Below, in pieces: positions 1-7,127 of a stretch of 8,109 nt of DNA (positions within the stretch are counted from its first letter, which is position 1; every line of letters begins with the position of its first letter). Origin of the DNA: Thiomargarita sp. (GTDB lineage Bacteria; Pseudomonadota; Gammaproteobacteria; Beggiatoales; Beggiatoaceae). The stretch is from positions 1 to 8,109 of the forward strand of contig JAGLFE010000024.1 of the NCBI GenBank assembly GCA_023144675.1. The letters are read 5' to 3'. The notes below the pieces were generated by a model that saw only the letters and a program-made list of their open reading frames with translations, did not search any database and had not been told where the DNA came from. The position numbers and the translations under genes were made by a program.

Positions 1-4
1 TATC

Positions 5-1126
5 ATGGGAGATGTAGGAGATAAATTGGCTGAGCTAAATAATAATGCAGAATATATGCTTAATGAGAATGCAACTAAAATTTTTAAAAAATTAGAAGAA
101 CAAGCAGTAATACCGATTGCGATTCATTTTAAACATAAATCAACTATTTCCAAGATGTATCTTCACGATAAACATCGTAATGAATATACTTATGAAACTG
201 AAAGAAGAAGGAATGGAGAAAAACAGGCATGGCAAAATTTTAAAGCACATCTTAATTTAATTAAACCAGAACATCCTTTTCCCCTTTATACTATTGGTTC
301 AACCACTAGAGTTGAAAGCATTTCGACCTTAACTGATAATATAAAACCTGTATTAACTAGAATTGTTACTCAAATTTCTAAATTATCTAAGGAAATGCCA
401 AAAATAAGTTTGGGTCAACAAGCAATTAAAGATTTGGTGTGCAAGAAAGCTTTTCCAAAACAGTCGGATTTAGAAGTACAATGTAAGCAACAATCCGATT
501 GGGATAAACTTACCAATTTCTTTGAAAAACATTCTTCTTCAAATAAAAATGTTGGTATCACCATCTCCAAATTTGACGCTTTAATTAAAAAAAATCCAGA
601 ACTTGAAGCAATTATTATGACTAATCCTGAAATTGCTTTTGCTAATGGCTTTATTGCGGTACGTGAAAAGGGAGAGGCAATTACGCGCCCAGTTTTATTG
701 TTAGCTTTTATTGAAATAAAAAGAATAACTAGCGAAATAGATAACATTACTAATTTCTATAGAGATTGTTCTGTTACCCAAAGTATTATTCATTATAAAA
801 GAGTAATGGCAACAATATTAGGTGAATTGTTAAATATCAATCCTGATAATGTAAAAGAAAAGGAAGCGAAAAAATGGTTCGGTTTGGTTGTTGATTCTAA
901 GCATTCCACATTAAATTCAACAAACTTAATTAAAAGACTTTGTCTTAAAGATGAGAATGGTAAGAGTCCAAAATGGAATAATTTTTTAAAACGATTAGAA
1001 ACCGCTAGCCGTACTTTAAAAGATATTGTGAAAAAAGAGAGCAAAAAACGTCAATTCCTAGATTTGCAAGGTTATCATTATTACTGGATTTATCCCGAAG
1101 AAATATTGCCTTCGATTCCGAAATAA
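5..1126 (+). CDS. Unrecognised cytosolic protein, 5' end uncertain
   Basis: I do not recognise this 373-residue protein. It is rich in Lys, Asn, Ile and Glu, has no signal peptide and no convincing membrane helix (the short run RPVLLLAFIEI near residue 230 is too short), so it should be cytosolic. The C-terminal third (about residues 285-373) is strongly basic, with many Lys and an aromatic patch (GYHYYWIYPEE) close to the end, which could suit nucleic-acid or protein contact, but that is a guess. Only four bases precede the ATG, they are in frame and contain no stop, and no ribosome binding site can be seen, so the real start may lie upstream of the window. The stop is TAA at 1124-1126. The frame then stays open for a further 37 codons. 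That the frame is coding is fairly sure, because it is 1.1 kb long without interruption; its function is unknown. Confidence 0.75.
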   Translation: MGDVGDKLAELNNNAEYMLNENATKIFKKLEEQAVIPIAIHFKHKSTISKMYLHDKHRNEYTYETERRRNGEKQAWQNFKAHLNLIKPEHPFPLYTIGSTTRVESISTLTDNIKPVLTRIVTQISKLSKEMPKISLGQQAIKDLVCKKAFPKQSDLEVQCKQQSDWDKLTNFFEKHSSSNKNVGITISKFDALIKKNPELEAIIMTNPEIAFANGFIAVREKGEAITRPVLLLAFIEIKRITSEIDNITNFYRDCSVTQSIIHYKRVMATILGELLNINPDNVKEKEAKKWFGLVVDSKHSTLNSTNLIKRLCLKDENGKSPKWNNFLKRLETASRTLKDIVKKESKKRQFLDLQGYHYYWIYPEEILPSIPK

Positions 1127-1399
1127 TTGCATTTAATAGAAAATAATGACTTATTAGGCGAACTTGCCCTAGATTTTAGTAGTTCTAAACAAAGTAGTGG
1201 TAAACTTTATACATATTTGATATTTAACGAATTTATCTGAAAAATCACTACATTATTCAGGACTAGCAAAAAGTTTATTATAGTCAAAAGGATAGTTCCA
1301 ATTAAATCAGACTTTAATAAGTTTAGCTAAGAATAGAATTTATGCTAATACTAAAAAAATGTCTTAAATAATTCAACGCTTTGAAAAAGAAACTTAAAT
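1127..1399 (+). other. Gene-free spacer, possible decayed coding sequence
   Basis: No intact gene is visible in these 273 bases. Directly after the upstream stop the same frame is open to 1240 (37 codons, then TGA). From 1251 another frame reads like protein (HYSGLAKSLL, then FQLNQTLISLAKNRIYANT, then IIQRFEKET) but is broken by TAG, TAG, TAA and TAA. This could be the remains of an inactivated gene, or chance in AT-rich DNA. I see no strong terminator. There is no convincing sigma70 promoter for the large downstream gene either; TATGCT near 1341-1346 is a weak -10 candidate only. Confidence 0.3.
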
Positions 1400-4300
1400 A
1401 TGATAGTTAAAAAACCTTATTGGCGATATTTAATTGCTTTTAGCTGCTATTGCTGGCTAAGTTCATTTACCGCTGTAAATGCTTTACCAACAGAAGATAT
1501 TCCAACTAATTTACAAGCTTGGGCAGATTGGGTTTTGTATGATGTTCAAAATCAGGATTGCCCATCATATTACAATGCAACTAGAAATAAAACTGCTCCC
1601 CTTTGTTTTTGGCCTTCTTACTTAATATTGAATGTTAATGCTAATCAAGCAGAATTTAATCAAAAATGGCATGTTTATCACCGTGGTTGGGTTACTTTGC
1701 CAGGCGATAGTAAAAATTGGCCTCAATCTGTTAAAATAAATGGTGAATCTGCAGTTGTGGCTGATATTAACGGTAAACCTAATGTTTTTACGAACAAAGG
1801 GGAATTTTTATTACAAGGAAAATTTCAGTTTGCCGAATATCCAGATTTTTTACAAATTCCAGCACCAACAGGCTTGGTTACGCTATCAATTAATAATCAA
1901 GCAGTGGCAATTCCCAATTTAGATAAACAAGGGCGGTTGTGGTTACGTCAAAATGGTAAGCCCTCAGAAGTTAAAAAGAATGTAAAAAATCGTTTAGATA
2001 TGCGAGTTTATCGCCATATTATTGATGATATTCCGTTGCAAATGGAAACTAGGATTGAATTAGAAATCGCTGGTCAACATCGTGAAGTTCTATTGGGTCC
2101 AGTATTATTAGCTAAACAACAGGCAATGTCTATACAAAGCAGTTTGCCTACTCGGTTGGAAACGGATGGGAATTTGCGCTTACAAGTTCGCCCTGGTTCT
2201 TGGACTTTAATTTTGAAAACTCGCCAATTAGGTATAGTTAAGCAATTAAAATTAGAAACGAGTGCCAAAGATAATTGGGTTGATAAGGAAATATGGGTTT
2301 TTGAAGCCCGTAATCAACTGCGATTAACAGAAATACATGGAGTTAATGCTATTGACCCCCAACAGACCAGTTTACCTAATCAATGGCGCAGATTTCCTGC
2401 TTACCAAATTACCCCTAAAGATGTTTTGGAAATTGTGGAAAAGAGGCGGGGCGATCCTGATCCAGTTCCTGATCAATTGAATTTGCAACGAAATTTTTGG
2501 TTAGATTTTGATGGACAAGGCTACACCGTTCAAGATAATATAACTGGTACTATGACTCGTAGTTGGCGTTTAGAAATGGAATCTCCAACTGAATTGGGAC
2601 GGGTTGCCGTTAATGGAAAAAATCAATTCATAACTCGCTTAGAAACAGGTGGTAATACAGGAGTTGAAGTTAGGCGAGGCAATGTAAATTTAGTCGCAGA
2701 AAGCCGTTTAGACAGCAATATTTCTGAATTACCAGCGGTAGGTTGGGAACATGATTTTCAATCCGCCGCCGCAACATTGCATTTACCGCCAGGTTGGACA
2801 TTATTTAATGCTGGTGGTATTGATTCGGTAACAGATACTTGGTTACAACAATGGACTTTATTAGATTTATTTATTGTACTTATTTTAGCAGTAGCAGTAG
2901 GTAAATTATGGAATTTTGCCTGGGGTGGTTTTACCTTAATTGCCATGATATTAATTTATCACGAAGCACCAGCAACTCATTTTATTTGGTTAAATATTAT
3001 TGCATCTCTAGCTTTGTTGCGAGTATTGCCTGCATTAGGTTGGATGAATCGTTTAGCTATTTTTTATCGTAATGCAAATTTGGTTATTTTACTTATTATT
3101 GCTTTACCATTTATGATGCAACAAATGCGTCAGAGTATTTATCCACAATTGGAATATGCTTGGAAAAATTTAGAAACCAATAATTATTATGCGACTAATC
3201 AAATGAGTCAAGAAATTACAACAGCTACCGGAAGTAGCTATGATGAAGAATATGAACCTTTGAAAAAGATGTTACCTTCTGCACCTATGAATTATCAAAT
3301 AGCTAAATCTGATTCTAGAACTAGAGCTAGTTTGGTTCAAATAGACCCTGATGCCCAAGTTCAAACTGGACCTGGATTACCAAAATGGGAATGGCGTACT
3401 ATTGAAATGGATTGGAATGGTCCAGTGCATAAAAATCAGTCAATACAACTTTGGTTAATTTCTCCGATGATGAATAGTATTTTAAATGTAATACGTGTAA
3501 TTTTATTAGCTATTTTAATTGCTTTTTTCCTTTGGGTATCTTTCAAATCTCATCCAAAACCATTTTCGCAATTGACTAATCCGCCTTCGCCAAAAAATAA
3601 ACAGCCTAATTTGAAAACTTCCGAGTTTATCGAAAAATGTCCAAATAAAAAAGCATCTTCATCAATTTCTATTTGGCTCTTGGTAATGGGATTATTATTA
3701 ACTTTTCCGTTTATAAGCCATGCTGATGGAATAATGATGGAGCAAAATAATCCTAAATCAGCACTGATAAATAATGATTTCCCCCCCCAATATTTATTAA
3801 AAGAGCTTAAACAACGTTTGTTAGAACAACCTAAATGTTTACCCTATTGTGCTAGCAATCCCCGTTTATCAATAGAATTAGAAGCGCAACAATTAAATAT
3901 TCGCATGGAAATTCATACACTTGACAATGTTGCAGTTCCATTGCCAGGAATTGCTAGTCAGTGGTTGCCACAACAAGTATTAATTAATGGCGAACCTGTA
4001 ACTACCGTATTGCGGGATAATAAGGAACAATTGTGGGTTAATATTGATAAAGGCGTGCATCAAATTCAGTTAGCTGGTCCTTTGGCTAATCGTAATACTA
4101 TCCAACTTCCTTTACCATTACATCCCCGTTTAGTCGAAGTTAAAGCCAATGGTTGGCGAGTTGAAGGTGTGCATGAGAATGGCATTGCGGATAATCAATT
4201 ACAATTTACTCGCCAACAAGCAACGGATGATAAACAATTATTAGCTTTAGAAATGGGAAGTTTACCACCATTTGTGCAGATTGAACGTACTTTATTATTG

Positions 4301-5617
4301 GGACTAGATTGGCAAGTAATAACTCGTATTATTCGTAAAACTCCTTTAGGGTCAGCTATTGTATTAGAAATTCCATTACTTCAGGGCGAATCTGTAACCA
4401 GTGAAGCTATTCGAGTAGTTGATGGCAAAGTATTAGTTAATATGTCCCCTGCCAGGTCGCAAATTAGCTGGACTTCAGTACTGGATAAACAGGAAACTAT
4501 TACTTTAATTGCAACCGATCATAAGTTTAGTCATGAAACTTGGCGTTTGGATGCTAGTGCAATTTGGCATATTGATATTCATGGTATTCCACCTATTCAT
4601 CACCAAAATAAAGGACGTTGGCTTCCAACTTGGCAACCTTGGGCTGGAGAAAAGGTAATTTTACAATTAAGTCGTCCCAAAGGTGTAGCAGGTCAAGTTT
4701 TGACTATTGATCGTAGCCAACTTACAGTAACACCAGGGCATAGAACTACAGATAATAAGTTATTACTTAATTTACGTAGCAGTCGTGGAATGCAACATAA
4801 AATTATTTTACCTGAAAATGCGCAATTACAATCAGTATTTATTAATAACAAATCTCAGCCAATACGACAGGAAGGTCGCCATATCACCTTGCCTATTATA
4901 CCAGGTACACAAAATATTGAATTACGTTTCCAACAACCTATTGGTATGCAGCAATATTTTCATACGCCAATTATTGATTTAGGTATAGATAGTGTTAATA
5001 TGAATATTGAAGTGAAAATGCCAACTGATCGCTGGATTTTATTCGTTGGTGGCGAGCCAATCGGTCCCGCTGTGATGATTTGGGGTATTTTAATTGTAAT
5101 GGCATTAGTTGCAATTGGTTTAGGACAAATTACTTTAACCCCTTTAAATACTTTACACTGGTTACTTTTAGGGCTAGTATTAAGTCAATTACCCGCCGTC
5201 GCCATGATATTTATAGTTGCTTGGTTTATGATATTAGGTTGGCGAGGTAATATTTCTCCGAATATGTCCGCATTGAAGTTTAATTTGATGCAAATCGGTA
5301 TAATTTTATTAACTATTATTGCCATGGGAATTTTATTACAAGCTATTCAACAAGGTTTATTGGGTCATCCTAATATGCACATAGCTGGTAATGGTTCTAG
5401 CGCAGATAGTTTAAATTGGTACACTGATCGTATCACCATATTACCTGAAGTATGGGTATTTTCTGTATCGATGTGGATATATCGGATTGCAATGTTATTA
5501 TGGGCTTTATGGTTAGCCTTTGCTTTATTACGTTGGTTACGCTGGGGCTGGAATTGTTTTAGCCAAGATTATTTATGGAAATCATTAACTATTGAAGAAA
5601 TTGTTCGCCCCCGCTAG
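1400..5617 (+). CDS. Large exported multi-membrane protein with duplicated halves
   Basis: This is a 1405-residue envelope protein of unknown function. Residues 1-28 form a Sec signal peptide (basic KKPYWR, hydrophobic core, V-N-A before Leu29). Residues 29 to about 485 look periplasmic and beta-rich, with Cys54 and Cys69. Membrane helices follow at about 486-504, 507-523, 527-547 and 561-577, then a periplasmic loop (578-693), a helix at 694-715, a Lys-rich cytoplasmic linker (716-754) and a second signal-like helix (755-775, ending S-H-A-D). The pattern then repeats: periplasmic 776-1210 with Cys813 and Cys817, helices near 1222-1245, 1252-1281 and 1295-1315, a short loop, and a last helix at 1351-1378. 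Basic residues fall on the predicted cytoplasmic side. I see no catalytic motif. The size, signal and helix pattern suggest a conserved proteobacterial envelope family whose role I cannot name. The start has only a weak AAAGA ribosome site. It ends in TAG followed at once by TAA. Confidence 0.88.
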   Translation: MIVKKPYWRYLIAFSCYCWLSSFTAVNALPTEDIPTNLQAWADWVLYDVQNQDCPSYYNATRNKTAPLCFWPSYLILNVNANQAEFNQKWHVYHRGWVTLPGDSKNWPQSVKINGESAVVADINGKPNVFTNKGEFLLQGKFQFAEYPDFLQIPAPTGLVTLSINNQAVAIPNLDKQGRLWLRQNGKPSEVKKNVKNRLDMRVYRHIIDDIPLQMETRIELEIAGQHREVLLGPVLLAKQQAMSIQSSLPTRLETDGNLRLQVRPGSWTLILKTRQLGIVKQLKLETSAKDNWVDKEIWVFEARNQLRLTEIHGVNAIDPQQTSLPNQWRRFPAYQITPKDVLEIVEKRRGDPDPVPDQLNLQRNFWLDFDGQGYTVQDNITGTMTRSWRLEMESPTELGRVAVNGKNQFITRLETGGNTGVEVRRGNVNLVAESRLDSNISELPAVGWEHDFQSAAATLHLPPGWTLFNAGGIDSVTDTWLQQWTLLDLFIVLILAVAVGKLWNFAWGGFTLIAMILIYHEAPATHFIWLNIIASLALLRVLPALGWMNRLAIFYRNANLVILLIIALPFMMQQMRQSIYPQLEYAWKNLETNNYYATNQMSQEITTATGSSYDEEYEPLKKMLPSAPMNYQIAKSDSRTRASLVQIDPDAQVQTGPGLPKWEWRTIEMDWNGPVHKNQSIQLWLISPMMNSILNVIRVILLAILIAFFLWVSFKSHPKPFSQLTNPPSPKNKQPNLKTSEFIEKCPNKKASSSISIWLLVMGLLLTFPFISHADGIMMEQNNPKSALINNDFPPQYLLKELKQRLLEQPKCLPYCASNPRLSIELEAQQLNIRMEIHTLDNVAVPLPGIASQWLPQQVLINGEPVTTVLRDNKEQLWVNIDKGVHQIQLAGPLANRNTIQLPLPLHPRLVEVKANGWRVEGVHENGIADNQLQFTRQQATDDKQLLALEMGSLPPFVQIERTLLLGLDWQVITRIIRKTPLGSAIVLEIPLLQGESVTSEAIRVVDGKVLVNMSPARSQISWTSVLDKQETITLIATDHKFSHETWRLDASAIWHIDIHGIPPIHHQNKGRWLPTWQPWAGEKVILQLSRPKGVAGQVLTIDRSQLTVTPGHRTTDNKLLLNLRSSRGMQHKIILPENAQLQSVFINNKSQPIRQEGRHITLPIIPGTQNIELRFQQPIGMQQYFHTPIIDLGIDSVNMNIEVKMPTDRWILFVGGEPIGPAVMIWGILIVMALVAIGLGQITLTPLNTLHWLLLGLVLSQLPAVAMIFIVAWFMILGWRGNISPNMSALKFNLMQIGIILLTIIAMGILLQAIQQGLLGHPNMHIAGNGSSADSLNWYTDRITILPEVWVFSVSMWIYRIAMLLWALWLAFALLRWLRWGWNCFSQDYLWKSLTIEEIVRPR
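3781..3788. repeat. C8 homopolymer inside the membrane-protein gene
   Basis: Eight consecutive C occur in an AT-rich gene, at codons 794-797 (Phe-Pro-Pro-Gln), about 20 residues after the internal signal-like helix. Loss of one C leads to a TAA five codons past the tract; gain of one C leads to a TAA a few codons later. Either change would leave only the first half of the protein. The tract is directly visible; phase variation is inference. Confidence 0.7.
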
Positions 5618-5630
5618 TAACCAATATTTA

Positions 5631-5656
5631 ATTTCAATCAAATGTTTGATTGGAAT
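5631..5656 (+). terminator. Hairpin after the large gene, weak terminator candidate
   Basis: Arms at 5631-5642 and 5645-5656 pair over 12 bp with one G-T wobble (core CAATCAAA / TTTGATTG), starting 14 bases after the stop codon. There is no T run after it on either strand, so it is not a classic intrinsic terminator. It may instead protect the 3' end of the mRNA or act with another factor. Confidence 0.3.
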
Positions 5657-5732
5657 TCGAAATATTCGACATAATTGATGCGCTACATTTTTTATTTAAT
5701 ATTTCAATAGCTGAATTTTTTTGGTAAATGTG

Positions 5733-5751
5733 CTATTATTAATAATAATAG
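5733..5751. promoter_or_regulatory. 19-bp perfect palindrome, possible operator
   Basis: CTATTATTA and TAATAATAG form perfect 9-bp arms around the single base A5742. The sequence is made only of A/T apart from the two end bases, so it may be a chance product of an ATT/AAT-like run. A run of seven T follows at about 5760-5766. It contains a TATTAT that could serve as a -10 element. Binding by a dimeric regulator is speculation. Confidence 0.2.
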
Positions 5752-5774
5752 TTTAGATATTTTTTTAATAATTA

Positions 5775-5904
5775 CTCACCCACCCCTAATTTAAGAAAAA
5801 ATAGAAGTTATTCAGGGCAGACACACAGCCCCTACAAAACAATTAACATTGTAGGGGTAAACCTATGTGTTTACCCTATTTAGCATAATAATAGGGGGGT
5901 GAAC
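5775..5904. mobile_element. MITE-like element with inverted ends
   Basis: This non-coding element of about 130 bp has imperfect terminal inverted repeats: CTCACCCACCCCTA on the left (5775-5788) and TAGGGGGGTGAAC on the right (5892-5904). The direct repeat AATTA abuts both ends (5770-5774 and 5905-5909) and could be a 5-bp target duplication. The centre is strongly palindromic: 5815-5825 pairs with 5866-5876 with one mismatch and one wobble, and within that CCCCTACAA (5829-5837) pairs perfectly with TTGTAGGGG (5849-5857). GGGTAAAC (5855-5862) can instead pair with GTTTACCC (5869-5876). It encodes no transposase, so it would need one supplied from elsewhere. It stands out from its AT-only surroundings by its C and G tracts. 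One copy in one window cannot prove mobility. Confidence 0.5.
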
Positions 5905-5982
5905 AATTACGTTTTTTAAAATTTAGAATTCTTTAATACGTATTTCTTAACTTGGTAGATAGTTACTAAAAATGAACTTAAC

Positions 5983-5989
5983 TAAGGAG
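5983..5989 (+). promoter_or_regulatory. Ribosome binding site that sets the lipoprotein start
   Basis: TAAGGAG lies six bases before the ATG at 5996. The in-frame ATG at 5972 has no such site, and starting there would place eight extra residues with an acidic Glu ahead of the signal peptide. The downstream ATG is therefore preferred. Confidence 0.8.
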
Positions 5990-5995
5990 TTTATA

Positions 5996-7084
5996 ATGAA
6001 ATTAATTATTTATTGTTTCATGTTATTTTTTTTAGGGGGCTGTCAATCAATTCCTATTGCTGGTAATTTATTTGGCTCTACTGAAAAAACCTCTGAAGAA
6101 CCCGATATTTATTTTCCACCTCCTATTCATTCTTCAACAATGCATAAAAATGTGGCTAAAGAAGATAATGATAAAACTACTGCTGCTGTTACCGTTTGTA
6201 AAAGTTATAAAAGAGAAGTTCAGCAAGCGCAAGCGGTAGATTCTGAAAATTTAGAAACATTAGCCGATTTAATGAGAAGTGAAAAACGATATGATTGCTA
6301 CTCTAATTCTAATGATTTGACGCAAATTGACTATGCGCTTTCTGAAATGTCAAATCGAAAAGCTAGTAGCTTAATTGGTCAAGGTAAGTTAAAAGATGCA
6401 AAGCAATTATTACTAAATTCTAATAGATATTTTCCTATTGGTTTATGGGCAACTGAAGAATTGAAAGCTAAAATTTATGCTAAAGAAAAAGATTGGGGAA
6501 AAGCTACTTTAGCTTATAACAAGGCTTTTACATTAACACAAGGAAAAAAAGTTCGTCCACCTGTATCAGATGATGATCGTAAGAGATTATACCGTTTAAC
6601 TTCAGAAACACAATTGTTAGCAGGTACTATTTCTTCAAGTACAATAACAAGAAGTGGTAGTGGAAGTGGTATTATGAATAAGGATAGTATGAGAGGAATT
6701 GGGATTATTGAACATCCGATTCCAATCCAATTTATTTTTGGAAAAACTGAATTTAACCAAAATGGAAAAGAATCTGCCGACAAATTAGCGGGTTTTTTTA
6801 AAAAACAGCAAATTAAAAAACAAATTACTTTAATTGGACATACTGATCAAGTTGGTAATGATTATGATAATTGTATGTTATCAAGGGGACGGGCTTTGGA
6901 ATTAAAAAACCATTTAATTTCTAAAGGTATTATAGTTGCTATTAAGGCTGTGGGTAAAGGCAAACGTCAACCTTTCGAATTATACGACCCAAGTGAATAT
7001 ACTCAAGATGAAATTGATCAAATGAATCGGCGAGTTGAGTTTGCTTTAGATCATAATGTTTCTATCGGAAATATTTGTCAGTAA
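5996..7084 (+). CDS. OmpA-family lipoprotein, peptidoglycan-binding
   Basis: This 362-residue lipoprotein has a short basic and hydrophobic leader ending in the lipobox L-G-G-C, so Cys16 should be acylated after signal peptidase II cleavage. Gln at +2 favours the outer membrane over the inner. Residues about 80-190 are mostly helical, with a tetratricopeptide-like stretch (GKLKDAKQLLL, then WGKATLAYNKAF). A Ser/Gly linker (SGSGSG, about residue 220) leads to an OmpA C-terminal domain at about 240-352. That domain shows GHTDQVG (281-287), N292, L295-S296, R299-A300 and NRRVEF (344-349). Asp284 and Arg299 match the pair that holds the diaminopimelate of peptidoglycan in the family. Two extra cysteines, 293 and 361, sit in or just after the domain and might bond. 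The expected role is tethering the outer membrane to the cell wall, perhaps with the helical repeats docking a partner. The upstream neighbour is an envelope protein, but the spacer argues against a tight operon. Confidence 0.88.
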   Translation: MKLIIYCFMLFFLGGCQSIPIAGNLFGSTEKTSEEPDIYFPPPIHSSTMHKNVAKEDNDKTTAAVTVCKSYKREVQQAQAVDSENLETLADLMRSEKRYDCYSNSNDLTQIDYALSEMSNRKASSLIGQGKLKDAKQLLLNSNRYFPIGLWATEELKAKIYAKEKDWGKATLAYNKAFTLTQGKKVRPPVSDDDRKRLYRLTSETQLLAGTISSSTITRSGSGSGIMNKDSMRGIGIIEHPIPIQFIFGKTEFNQNGKESADKLAGFFKKQQIKKQITLIGHTDQVGNDYDNCMLSRGRALELKNHLISKGIIVAIKAVGKGKRQPFELYDPSEYTQDEIDQMNRRVEFALDHNVSIGNICQ

Positions 7085-7085
7085 A

Positions 7086-7115
7086 TTAACAGTGTAGAAA
7101 AACTATGACTATATC
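7086..7115 (+). promoter_or_regulatory. Possible promoter of the toxin-antitoxin pair
   Basis: TTAACA (7086-7091) and TATATC (7110-7115) are spaced by 18 bases, just after the lipoprotein stop and ahead of the toxin ATG. Such modules usually have their own promoter repressed by the antitoxin. The match to sigma70 is moderate and AT-rich sequence makes chance hits common. Confidence 0.3.
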
Positions 7116-7127
7116 TATTATTGAGTA

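Noticed and set aside
415..1044. Two reverse-strand open frames opposite the first gene
   Set aside because: They lie wholly inside a longer intact + strand gene, lack ribosome sites, and read as the hydrophobic, Ser/Phe-rich antisense of Lys/Glu-rich coding sequence.
5774..5909. CRISPR array or intrinsic terminator in the palindromic spacer
   Set aside because: There are no regularly spaced direct repeats, and the hairpins are not followed by a T run at the right place. Inverted ends and flanking AATTA fit a MITE-like element better.
5972..5995. Earlier in-frame ATG for the lipoprotein (adds MNLTKEFI)
   Set aside because: There is no ribosome site before it, while TAAGGAG is ideally placed for the ATG at 5996, which also gives a normal lipoprotein leader.
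6514..6783. Reverse-strand open frame with hydrophobic translation
   Set aside because: It overlaps the linker and OmpA domain of the well-supported lipoprotein, whose family motifs are on the + strand.
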